The notes: a model not told the origin generated them from the sequence alone. DNA of 6,883 bases from Flavipsychrobacter sp. (GCA_021156265.1 JAJNBR010000154.1:1-6883), one strand, 5' to 3'. Counted from the first letter of the stretch, positions 1-5,533 are shown. Numbers and translations: made by a program.

Positions 1-191
1 TAGGTATTGAGGTATTCGGTTACCGCACTTTGAAGGTCTCCCCATTGTATGGTGTAGTCTTTTACAAATTCACCACCGCTGGCGAGGTGATAATGGTTGT
101 CAAAATTGGTCAACCCCTTGTTAAACTCATCGAGTGTTACTGCGAATGAGGCAGGGTCTTGTGTGTCAGTTGTTGTGATCCGTACCGGCAT
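1..191 (-). CDS. Hypothetical protein, N-terminal part only (runs off left edge)
   Basis: The minus strand is open from an ATG at 191 to the window edge, giving 63 complete codons that begin MPVRITTTDTQDPASF. The visible part is soluble-looking, with no signal peptide and no membrane segment. It has a mixed acidic and aromatic composition, including a stretch FNKGLTNFDNHYHLASGGEF near residues 23-43. I do not recognise the family and assign no function. It diverges from the zincin-like gene at 411 across about 220 bases. No Shine-Dalgarno sequence precedes the ATG, only an A-rich leader, as is usual in Bacteroidota. No promoter with good spacing was found upstream. The frame has no stop and sits in normal codon context, so it is likely real, but this rests on a short fragment. 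Confidence 0.6.
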   Translation of the reverse strand, partial: MPVRITTTDTQDPASFAVTLDEFNKGLTNFDNHYHLASGGEFVKDYTIQWGDLQSAVTEYLNT

Positions 192-291
192 AGTTGAAAT
201 TTTTTTCCAAAATACATAACTGCACGAAAATCCGACACCGGGAAAAATACCCTCCTGCCGTTGCACCTATTCACCTTGTAGCTCATTTGCG

Positions 292-342
292 GTTGCAGCA
301 ACTTTGTATCGCAATGTGGGCAACGACTTTACTGCATGCAGT
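292..342. promoter_or_regulatory. Two short palindromes between divergent genes
   Basis: The 219-base gap between the divergent starts at 191 and 411 holds an 11-base palindrome, GTTGCAGCAAC, at 292-302 (5-base arms around one base). It also holds a perfect 12-base palindrome, ACTGCATGCAGT, at 331-342. Palindromes in a divergent gap are typical places for repressor or activator binding, but no regulator gene is visible and no promoter could be placed relative to them. No convincing TTTG-N19-TAnnTTTG promoter was found on either strand. Treat this as an observation, not as proven operators. Confidence 0.2.
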
Positions 343-410
343 CCCTGAACCTAATTACTATGGCTGTCAACTCTATCTCTTTTTCTTAAACATTATATAA
401 CACAAAGCTT

Positions 411-965
411 ATGGTACGCATCACCTATAACGGCTTCAACAAGAACCTTCGCCTTGCGGTCAACAATGTCAATAACCTGCTGCAGCAGGAATACTTTTAC
501 ATGAGCATCCAAAAGCACGATACTTTTGATATGAGTAACATAAGCCCGGCACAACTGGCAGAGCTCATGCGTGCGGCAGATGTGCAAATCTCGGTAGACC
601 TGTATTATTCGCTTTACCCGTTCGGCAACGTACTTGCGTCGGATAATGCAGAAGCTCCCAATGTGATCAGGGTAAACAAATGGAATATCAACTGCTCACT
701 GGCAACGTTGGGTAATGCGCTGATGCACCAGTGTGTGCATGCGGTCAATGCCTACTTCCCTCAGTTCTCGTTCGGGCACGGAGAAGAGGACGCAGGCAAA
801 GAGAATACTGCTCCGTTTTGGATCGCCCAACTTGCTGAACGGTATATAGCAGCCGACAATATTATTTATGAAGCTTTGGCCGATGAAGATGTGTCGGGGC
901 TTCCGTTCTTACACCATTTTACAGGAGCGGCAAAGAAAAGGCCGGCTCATTTAGCCACGAGGTAA
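411..965 (+). CDS. Zincin-like (SprT/HExxH-type) small protein with altered HQxxH motif
   Basis: This 184-residue soluble protein has no signal peptide or membrane segment. The middle is the informative part. A beta-strand-like NVIRVNKWNIN (residues 84-94) is followed by a helix carrying H106-Q107-C-V-H110, then FGHGEED (121-127), GKENTAPFWI (129-138) and a further helix. The order of an HxxxH helix, a downstream GH (H123) and an N-T-A-P-x-W-I segment looks like a small metallopeptidase-type fold. In zincins the two histidines and a later ligand hold zinc, and the glutamate of HExxH is the general base. Here that position is glutamine (codon CAG at 729-731), so classical hydrolytic activity is doubtful although metal binding could remain. 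The start at 411 has no Shine-Dalgarno sequence and an A/T-rich leader. The gene ends just before a strong hairpin terminator shared with the convergent KGG gene. The family assignment is inference from motif order; the substrate is unknown. Confidence 0.7.
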   Translation: MVRITYNGFNKNLRLAVNNVNNLLQQEYFYMSIQKHDTFDMSNISPAQLAELMRAADVQISVDLYYSLYPFGNVLASDNAEAPNVIRVNKWNINCSLATLGNALMHQCVHAVNAYFPQFSFGHGEEDAGKENTAPFWIAQLAERYIAADNIIYEALADEDVSGLPFLHHFTGAAKKRPAHLATR

Positions 966-970
966 AAAGA

Positions 971-997
971 AACAGGCTGCGAATTTCGCAGCCTGTT
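971..997. terminator. Bidirectional intrinsic terminator between convergent genes
   Basis: An 11-bp perfect stem AACAGGCTGCG / CGCAGCCTGTT (971-981 with 987-997) closes a 5-base loop, AATTT. A T-run follows on the plus strand (994-999) and an A-run precedes it (964-968), which becomes a T-run on the minus strand. It begins 6 bases after the stop of the zincin-like gene and lies 28 bases past the end of the convergent KGG gene, so it can serve both. Confidence 0.85.
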
Positions 998-1024
998 TTA
1001 TATGGGTGCGAACACCCCATCATA

Positions 1025-1408
1025 TTATTCCATATCCTCGTCTTCCATATCGAGGCGACCGCTGCGGCTGCTACTGCTTCGATTGCTGCCGCTGTCCTTT
1101 CCGCTACGGCTGCTGCTGTCGCTGCTGCTACGGCGTCCACCACCGTGCGAAGATTCACCGCCTTTGCGGGATATCTCGCGCCTCTTCTCTTCATCCAAAG
1201 AGCCAAATCCGCGTTTTGACTTAGCTGAATTACCCGAGCTACCTGTGTTGCTACGGCTACCGCCTTTGTTACCAGAACTGCTGCTACCGCTGCCACTACG
1301 TCCTGTAGAGCTACTACCGCTACCGGCGCGTCCACCGGAATTGCTGTTACCGCTGCTGCTTCGGCCACTGTTTGAATTGCTTCCGCGGCTCCTACTGTTT
1401 TCTGCCAT
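1025..1408 (-). CDS. KGG-motif stress-type protein with Ser/Gly/Arg/Asn-rich disordered regions
   Basis: The protein has 127 residues when started at the ATG at 1408 (MAENSRSRG). The frame stays open further upstream to 1492, but those 28 residues differ in composition, so the internal ATG is preferred. Residues 4-61 are almost entirely Ser, Gly, Asn, Arg and Thr in short repeats. Residues 66-84 (RGFGSLDEEKRREISRKGG) match the KGG repeat of small general-stress proteins (PF10685, seen in GsiB/Con-10-like proteins), which normally occurs in several tandem copies; here I see one copy. Residues 92-118 are again Ser/Arg/Gly-rich, and the tail is acidic (LDMEDEDME). No Cys, signal peptide or membrane segment is seen. 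The protein is very probably disordered and strongly basic before its acidic end. Family members are linked to starvation, desiccation or osmotic stress; the molecular role is not settled, and RNA or DNA contact through the Arg/Gly/Ser regions is inference. The repetitive codons create long false frames on the opposite strand. Confidence 0.8.
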   Translation of the reverse strand: MAENSRSRGSNSNSGRSSSGNSNSGGRAGSGSSSTGRSGSGSSSSGNKGGSRSNTGSSGNSAKSKRGFGSLDEEKRREISRKGGESSHGGGRRSSSDSSSRSGKDSGSNRSSSSRSGRLDMEDEDME

Positions 1409-1709
1409 AGTTTTGAGATTTTGGGTTAAAACTTTTGCTTTACTGCAAAAGGAATATGCCAACACGGCGTAGAATGCGCTGTGGGCCTGCATTTTGCTGT
1501 CAGCCCGTCACGGCAAGATCGTACCGATTGTAGCTTTACTGAGTGTCAATTTGCTGATTATACATTCGATGTGCCTGCAATGCTGAACTGCGTCCAATGA
1601 ATAGTCCCGGCGGTATTTAACAATCGGGCCACTGAATGTACCCGCTACCTATAACGATCACCATACATAAATGTAGAATTCGCTACACAGCGGGTTCATT
1701 GGGAAGGGG
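1409..1709. other. Intergenic region without a recognisable gene
   Basis: About 300 bases separate the start of the KGG gene from the end of the AI-2E-family gene, both on the minus strand. No frame in it looks coding apart from the unlikely upstream extension of the KGG gene. The part next to 1408 should carry the KGG gene promoter, but no site with the TTTG-N19-TAnnTTTG pattern was found. Near the right end, ACCCGCT (1640-1646) pairs with AGCGGGT (1689-1695), with an inner pairing TGTAG/CTACA (1672-1676 with 1683-1687). This could fold downstream of the membrane-protein gene. No T-run follows it, so a terminator role is uncertain. Confidence 0.5.
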
Positions 1710-2822
1710 TTAATCGGCGAGCTTTTTTCGGGCTAAGATACTTTTGAGGCGTTTAATGACCGCATAATCGCCGGCTTCGTTCTTTTCGTCTTCGCCTACC
1801 AGGTAGCCGTAGGGGTGCAGGGGCTGCACATTGTCGAAGATGATCTTGGCAATGGCCAGCAAAGGCAGCGCCAGTATCATACCCGGTATCCCCCATATAA
1901 ACTCCCCGAACACTATAACCAGTATGGTAAACAACGGATTGATATTCACCGCACGTCCCACCACCAGCGGTTCCAGCAGGTAGCTTTGCACGAATTGAAC
2001 AATGGCATACACCACCAGGATACCTATGATATCGTTTTTGTCGCCGCCTTGGGCCAGGGTAAACAGCGCTGTGAGCGTAGTGCCGGTAATATTGCCGACG
2101 AAAGGCACGATCTCCAGCAGGCCGCAGAGTATGGCGAAGAATATAGCATGCTTCACCCCGACAATGCTGAACCCTATGCTATACATGATCCAGAGGCAAA
2201 CGATCATCAGCGCCAGCCCCGACAGGTATTTCTGGATGACACCGCTGGTGGTATCCATTATTTTTTCAGCCCGGTTCATGTCTTCGGCAGGAGTGAGCTT
2301 CAATACAAAGTTGCGCAGGTGGGTGCGGAAGTACATGAACAGGTAAGTGTACACCAGCACCAGCACTATATTGGTCAGTATGCCGCCAAGGCCCGCCAGC
2401 AAAGTGGCGATGGTCTGCGAGGCTTTGCCCGGCGATGACGACTGTTGTTGCTTCAGCATCTGTTGCTGTTGCTCTGGTGTGATGCCCAGCTTTGTGCCTA
2501 CATATGCCTTGACCTTGCCGATGGCTGCCGTAAACTGTTGCTGTAGCTGGTCGGCATTGCTGAGGAGGTCATTGATCTGCCAGCTTACCAGGAATATGAT
2601 CCCGGCAAATACGCCTACCAGTATCAACACGCACACCAGCACTGCCCAGCCCCGGTCTAGTCCCTTCCGTTCCATACGGTCGCTGAGGGGGGTGAACAAC
2701 ATAGCCAGCAAAGCTGCAAACACAACAGGCACCAGGAAACTCTGCGCATAGTGCAGGCCGGCAAACAGCAGGAAAAAGAAGCCGAGTATCCGTATGGCTT
2801 TGAGCAGGTTAATGTTCTTCAT
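1710..2822 (-). CDS. AI-2E family (PerM/YdiK-type) membrane transporter
   Basis: This 370-residue polytopic inner-membrane protein belongs to the AI-2E/PerM family (PF01594). Two close hydrophobic segments lie at about residues 11-45 and a third at 58-82. A Q-rich soluble loop follows (about 83-140, with WQINDLL and an EQQQQMLKQQQ run), then segments at about 145-165, 200-258 (two or three), 265-282 and 297-330. Family motifs are visible: IVPFVGN (238-244), LEPLVVGR (283-290) and GIPGMILALPLLA (311-323). The C-terminal 40 residues are cytosolic and charged. Members have been linked to autoinducer-2 export or to Na+(Li+)/H+ antiport, but most are uncharacterised and the substrate here cannot be read from sequence. 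I start at 2822 (MKNINLLKAIRIL) because relatives begin close to the first membrane segment; an in-frame ATG 33 bases upstream would add 11 residues. It lies 54 bases downstream of porT on the same strand, so co-transcription is possible. Confidence 0.9.
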   Translation of the reverse strand: MKNINLLKAIRILGFFFLLFAGLHYAQSFLVPVVFAALLAMLFTPLSDRMERKGLDRGWAVLVCVLILVGVFAGIIFLVSWQINDLLSNADQLQQQFTAAIGKVKAYVGTKLGITPEQQQQMLKQQQSSSPGKASQTIATLLAGLGGILTNIVLVLVYTYLFMYFRTHLRNFVLKLTPAEDMNRAEKIMDTTSGVIQKYLSGLALMIVCLWIMYSIGFSIVGVKHAIFFAILCGLLEIVPFVGNITGTTLTALFTLAQGGDKNDIIGILVVYAIVQFVQSYLLEPLVVGRAVNINPLFTILVIVFGEFIWGIPGMILALPLLAIAKIIFDNVQPLHPYGYLVGEDEKNEAGDYAVIKRLKSILARKKLAD

Positions 2823-2876
2823 CAACCCAGCTGGGCTAAAAACTATGCCATGCAATGGTTGTTACCCTGTAATGTA

Positions 2877-3584
2877 TTATCCTTCAAGGTGTATCGATAT
2901 TACCACCATGCGGGTGCTGATAAAGTCTATGGCATTGCTAAGCGGGATATTCCGGTCCTTGAACTGTTGGTTCATCAGGCCCTGGCTCAGCTTCAGCTCG
3001 GGAGCGAAAATGAAATTGGGATTGTAAAACTCGAAGCCTACACCTATTTCGTAACCCACATCGAACGGTTTTACTTTAATGAACTCATCGCGGCGGCGTG
3101 AGCGCGCATTGGCTGCAAGGTCTATATCGAACTTGCCGCCCAGCAGACCATAGAAGCGGAAGTTATGGATACGGTCGCTTTTGAACTTGAGCTGCAGCGG
3201 CATGTGCATGTAGATCGCCTCGATGGTGCGTTCTGTAAGGACGACTGCCCCATTGGTATCGGTCGTCTCCATGTGAAACGCTTTATCGGCAAAAGCCAGG
3301 CAGGGGTTGAAGCGCAGATCTACAAAGCTGTTCAGGCGCAAATTGGCCATCAGGCCCAGGTTAAAGCCCGGGCGCGAGCTGGTATTGATCGTTTTAAAGG
3401 TATCGTGCTCGGTAAACGACTGTGTGAACTTGATCCTGTAGGTAGAGAAGTTCATACCAAAGGTGATACCGAAGTAATAGGCCTTATCGTCGTGGTCGGC
3501 CATATTGATGATCCTGCGTTGGGCCGAAGCCTGGGTGCCAAACAAAACGCAGATTATCAATAGTATACCGGGTACAAAGCGCAT
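2877..3584 (-). CDS. porT: PorT-like outer-membrane protein of the type IX secretion/gliding system
   Basis: The protein has 235 residues. A signal peptide is clear (MRFVPGILLIICVLFGTQASAQ, cleavage after about residue 22), followed by an outer-membrane beta-barrel domain of the PorT type (PF13568-like). Landmarks are YYFGITFGMNF (36-46), RPGFNLGLMANLRLNSFVDLRF (71-92), the amphipathic IEAIYMHMPLQLKFKSDRIHNFRFYGLLGGKFDIDLAA (121-158), VGYEIGVGFEFY (176-187), FAPELKLSQGL (193-203) and a final barrel strand ending IHLEG. PorT (SprT in gliding flavobacteria) is required for protein export through the type IX system in Bacteroidota; its exact part in the machine is unclear. Length fits the family (roughly 230-250). 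An upstream ATG at 3656 is in frame, but it would bury the signal peptide and lies upstream of the best promoter (3606-3636), so 3584 is chosen. It diverges from the peroxiredoxin gene and is followed by the AI-2E-family gene. Confidence 0.85.
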   Translation of the reverse strand: MRFVPGILLIICVLFGTQASAQRRIINMADHDDKAYYFGITFGMNFSTYRIKFTQSFTEHDTFKTINTSSRPGFNLGLMANLRLNSFVDLRFNPCLAFADKAFHMETTDTNGAVVLTERTIEAIYMHMPLQLKFKSDRIHNFRFYGLLGGKFDIDLAANARSRRRDEFIKVKPFDVGYEIGVGFEFYNPNFIFAPELKLSQGLMNQQFKDRNIPLSNAIDFISTRMVVISIHLEG

Positions 3585-3605
3585 ATGGTTATATAACGGA
3601 GGATA

Positions 3606-3636
3606 CGAAGATACAGTATACGGGCAGTTAACCAAA
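3606..3636 (-). promoter_or_regulatory. Promoter of porT (Bacteroidota sigma-70 type)
   Basis: On the minus strand TTTG (3636-3633) is followed by exactly 19 bases and then TATCTTCG (3613-3606). This fits the Bacteroidota consensus TTTG-N19-TAnnTTTG at all but one defined position. The -7 box ends 21 bases before the ATG at 3584, implying a leader of roughly 15 bases. Its position inside the longer possible frame is the main evidence against the upstream start at 3656. Confidence 0.65.
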
Positions 3637-3669
3637 TGCCTGCTGATTCCGAACATAAATTTTATTGAC

Positions 3670-3700
3670 TTTGTGTTTTTGGTTGTTTATCTTAGTTAGT
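3670..3700 (+). promoter_or_regulatory. Candidate promoter of the peroxiredoxin gene
   Basis: TTTG at 3670-3673 is followed by 19 bases and then TAGTTAGT (3693-3700). The -33 box and spacing fit the Bacteroidota consensus, and the -7 box keeps the TA and first T but differs at the last three positions. It would give a leader of about 25 A/T-rich bases before the ATG at 3732. It lies back to back with the porT promoter, about 33 bases away. No recognisable OxyR or PerR site was found. Confidence 0.45.
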
Positions 3701-3731
3701 TCCAACATTCACCATTAAAAACTAAATAATT

Positions 3732-4370
3732 ATGGCATTAAGACTTGGCGATGAAGCGCCCAATTTCCGCGCCCAAACTACTGAAGGCGAACTTGATTTT
3801 CATCAATACCTGGGCAATAGCTGGGGTATCCTGTTCTCTCACCCGGCCGACTATACCCCGGTGTGCACCACCGAGCTGGGCCGCACCGCGCAACTGAAGG
3901 ACGAGTTCGCTAAGCGCAATGTAAAAGTGCTGGCCGTAAGCGTTGACCCACTGGACAAACACCAGGGATGGATAAATGACATCAACGAGACGCAGAACAC
4001 TACGGTGAACTTTCCCATCATTGCCGATGAGAACCGCAACGTAGCTACCCTGTACGATATGATACACCCCGAGGCCAGCCTGACGGCAACCGTTCGTTCG
4101 CTGTTTGTGATAGGCCCTGATAAGAAGGTTAAGCTGACCATTACCTACCCGGCATCTACGGGCCGCAACTTCGTGGAGGTGCTGCGAGTGATTGATTCTC
4201 TGCAACTTACGGCAAACCACAGCGTGGCTACCCCCGCCGACTGGAAGCATGGCGAAGATGTGATCGTGGTGCCGGCGGTCTCTACCGAGGAAGCTCATCA
4301 GAAATTTCCCAAGGGATTAAAAATTATAAAACCTTATCTTCGTTATACGCCACAGCCAAATCTAGAATAA
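3732..4370 (+). CDS. 1-Cys peroxiredoxin, Prx6/AhpC-TSA family
   Basis: This cytosolic thiol peroxidase has 212 residues and reduces hydrogen peroxide and organic hydroperoxides. The thioredoxin-fold AhpC/TSA domain covers about residues 4-140, and the C-terminal 1-Cys Prx domain about 145-205. The active-site segment SHPADYTPVCTTE (36-48) has the family PxxxTxxC pattern: P38, T42 and the peroxidatic C45, with H37 and E48 as in Prx6 proteins. R122 in ATVRSLFVIGPDKK (119-132) is the likely conserved active-site arginine. C45 is the only cysteine in the protein, so there is no resolving cysteine and recycling must use an outside thiol. Further family marks are DPLDKHQGWINDI (72-84), FPIIAD (94-99), YPASTGRNF (139-147) and ATPADWKHGEDVIVVPAV (166-183). 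The start at 3732 leaves normal spacing to the fold. It has a candidate promoter at 3670-3700, its own terminator downstream, and diverges from porT, so it is probably monocistronic. Confidence 0.95.
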   Translation: MALRLGDEAPNFRAQTTEGELDFHQYLGNSWGILFSHPADYTPVCTTELGRTAQLKDEFAKRNVKVLAVSVDPLDKHQGWINDINETQNTTVNFPIIADENRNVATLYDMIHPEASLTATVRSLFVIGPDKKVKLTITYPASTGRNFVEVLRVIDSLQLTANHSVATPADWKHGEDVIVVPAVSTEEAHQKFPKGLKIIKPYLRYTPQPNLE

Positions 4371-4400
4371 GATATCTTACCCGGCAGCATGAAAAATGAA

Positions 4401-4438
4401 GAGTCCCGCGTTGTATTCCAATGCGGGATTCGGTTTTT
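4401..4438 (+). terminator. Intrinsic terminator of the peroxiredoxin gene
   Basis: A 13-bp stem including two G-U pairs is formed by 4401-4413 (GAGTCCCGCGTTG) and 4419-4431 (CAATGCGGGATTC), with the 5-base loop TATTC. A T-run follows at 4434-4438. It starts 30 bases after the stop codon of the peroxiredoxin gene. Confidence 0.85.
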
Positions 4439-4440
4439 AT

Positions 4441-4980
4441 ACCGGTTGGCTTGAAGGAATTTAAAGGACAACCATCTATTGCAGATTTACTCATTTGTTG
4501 ATAACTTTTGTTGCCGCTTTTGTCATGATTTTCGTTTTCGTTCTCGTGTTGTGGTGGTTTTCGGCTTGAGCAATTGAATAGCAATGGTTTGTAGTTGTGG
4601 TGGTGTTTTCATATCTGTTGTTTTTTGTTGCCTTTGTTGCCGTTTTGGGTTTTGAAAGACAAACAGGAGGGAACAATTCGATGCTAGTTTGTAACAATGA
4701 TGTCGTTGTTACCAGTATCATGTCTGAGGATGGGTTTGAAATAATGTTACTCTTCATGTGATAGTATTGATGCGGGTTTTAGCTTAAATCTGTTAGTTTT
4801 TTTGAGGCGATTTGGGTGTTTTTGATTTTGTTACAAATACCCCTGGCTTCTAAAGGACGACCTACTATGAGGCCGCGCCCATGCTGCATTTGGCCGCCAA
4901 TTTGTTTCAATTTGTTCATTGATTAATGTCTTTTTAAAGGCATTCACGAACTCGCTATCGCTCGGTTGTTTACATAACCC
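4441..4980. other. Non-coding T/G-rich low-complexity tract
   Basis: No frame here looks like a real gene; the short open frames on the minus strand are Thr/Lys/Asn-rich and overlap one another. The plus strand is strongly T/G-rich between about 4490 and 4850. It contains three copies of TTTGTTGCC (4507-4515, 4624-4632 and 4633-4641, the last two in tandem) and two GTGGTGG patches. From about 4863 to 4915 the sequence switches to a short GC-rich block (GGCCGCGCCCATGCTGC and following bases). No structured RNA could be recognised. It could be a decayed gene, a repeat remnant or a long untranslated region; the sequence does not decide. Confidence 0.45.
4462..4862. repeat. Short direct repeat bounding the T/G-rich tract
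   Basis: TAAAGGACAACC at 4462-4473 recurs as TAAAGGACGACC at 4851-4862 in the same orientation. Each is preceded nearby by GGCTT and followed within two bases by CTAT. The pair brackets almost exactly the T/G-rich low-complexity stretch. It may mark the ends of a repeat unit or an inserted segment; chance cannot be excluded at this length. Confidence 0.35.
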
Positions 4981-5000
4981 GACCCCTTGCCCGATCCAGC

Positions 5001-5101
5001 CGTCATGTCGAACGAAGCGAAGCGCAGAGAGATATCTCCTGAGGTACGGCGATGTAGCTTGTTGCATAGGTTCGGGAGTTCTCTCCTTCGTCGGGATGAC
5101 G
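5001..5101. repeat. 101-bp imperfect hairpin intergenic repeat
   Basis: The left arm begins CGTCATGTCGAACGAAG (5001-5017). The right arm, read on the minus strand from 5101, begins CGTCATCCCGACGAAG. Further inward GAGAGA (5027-5032) pairs with TCTCTC (5080-5085), and CTCCTGA (5036-5042) with TCGGGAG (5072-5078). The apex lies between about 5043 and 5071. A 10-base palindrome GAGATATCTC sits at 5029-5038. Paired arms opening with GTCAT and CGAAG blocks are characteristic of dispersed intergenic palindromes seen in Bacteroidota genomes. The copy number here is unknown. Open frames crossing it on either strand are products of the repeat and should not be annotated as genes. Confidence 0.65.
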
Positions 5102-5202
5102 ACCCTGATTGGGATGACAACGCATGGATTCATAGTTTTCATTATTGCAAATATACAACAATTTAATCATTGTTAGAATGTAGAGGATACTTGATCTTCA
5201 TT

Positions 5203-5413
5203 CCCCACTAAAACGTTATGCGAGGAGCAGCAAGGACGTTGCGAAGTGTAACATGATTCAGCGACGAAGCAATCTAGTCCAAACACGGACTTAGACAGTA
5301 CACAGCAACTGCTTAATATTGTCGGCGATGAATGTCGATGCCCAACGCGTGGCTAGATTGCTTCGGGCGTATCTGCGTTCGCAGATACTCTCTCGCAATG
5401 ACGTTTAGTGGGG
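5203..5413. repeat. 211-bp palindromic element with CGTCATTGCGAG-like ends
   Basis: The outer ends are the perfect inverted repeat CCCCACTA (5203-5210) and TAGTGGGG (5406-5413). Directly inside, AAACGTTATGCGAG (5211-5224) faces CTCGCAATGACGTT (5392-5405) with small differences. A second inverted block, CGAAGCAATCTAG (5265-5277), matches CTAGATTGCTTCG (5353-5365). The right arm also carries a perfect 9-bp hairpin, GTATCTGCG / CGCAGATAC (5369-5377 with 5380-5388). The CGTCATTGCGAG and GAAGCAATCT words are those of a widely dispersed bacterial intergenic palindrome. The element has no coding capacity and resembles a miniature, non-autonomous mobile or REP-like repeat. No clear target-site duplication was found beside the ends. 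Mobility is inference. Confidence 0.7.
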
Positions 5414-5464
5414 ATGTGGGATTTTTTCATTAATGACACCGTCATTTTTTGTTAACCCGGCTGG

Positions 5465-5484
5465 ATACCGTGTTTTAACGGTAT
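5465..5484. promoter_or_regulatory. Inverted repeat overlapping the candidate -33 region of the secreted-protein gene
   Basis: A perfect 7-base inverted repeat, ATACCGT (5465-5471) and ACGGTAT (5478-5484), is separated by 6 bases. Its right half covers the first three bases of the candidate -33 box of the downstream gene. That position suits a repressor or activator site, but the sequence alone does not show one. Confidence 0.3.
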
Positions 5485-5512
5485 GGGTAAAGAATTACAG
5501 TTGCTATATTTA
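5482..5512 (+). promoter_or_regulatory. Candidate promoter of the secreted repeat-protein gene
   Basis: TATG (5482-5485), 19 bases, then TATATTTA (5505-5512). This is close to the Bacteroidota consensus TTTG-N19-TAnnTTTG, with one mismatch in each box and exact spacing. The -7 box ends 21 bases before the ATG at 5534, the same distance as at the porT promoter. Confidence 0.45.
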
Positions 5513-5533
5513 CTACACTCCTAAAACCGTTGC

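Noticed and set aside
194..400. Small plus-strand frame between the divergent genes (68 codons)
   Set aside because: It starts inside the leader of the minus-strand gene and has unusual composition with no domain. It is most likely a chance frame.
919..1472. Long open frames on the plus strand (Leu/Pro/Arg-rich) and in another minus frame (Ala/Val-rich) over the KGG gene
   Set aside because: They are reading-frame shadows of the Ser/Gly/Arg/Asn codon repeats. Their composition is a trivial product of those codons, and the minus frame with the KGG motif explains the region.
1409..1492. Upstream extension of the KGG gene to an ATG at 1492
   Set aside because: The extra 28 residues have an unrelated composition and no convincing signal peptide; the ATG at 1408 starts exactly where the low-complexity protein begins.
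1815..2751. Several plus-strand frames opposite the AI-2E-family gene
   Set aside because: They are antisense shadows of a clear membrane-protein gene; their His/Gln- or Cys-rich composition is typical of shadows.
2826..2835. CCCAGCTGGG palindrome just upstream of the AI-2E-family start, considered as an operator
   Set aside because: It is a short single palindrome without supporting promoter context; it could easily occur by chance.
3165..3563. Plus-strand frame opposite porT
   Set aside because: It is antisense to a gene with a clear signal peptide, promoter and family pattern.
3738..4298. Minus-strand frames opposite the peroxiredoxin gene
   Set aside because: They are shadows of a strongly conserved enzyme gene.
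4831..5176. Two overlapping frames on opposite strands (about 85 and 103 codons) across the hairpin repeat
   Set aside because: Both are built largely from the palindromic repeat and its flanks; such repeats commonly yield false small proteins.
5001..5413. CRISPR array
   Set aside because: The repeats are inverted palindromes of two different kinds, not evenly spaced direct repeats with unique spacers, and no cas gene is present.
5432..5450. Possible terminator AATGAC-ACC-GTCATT followed by T
   Set aside because: The stem is only six mostly A/T pairs with a 3-base loop, and no gene ends just upstream. It is too weak to call.
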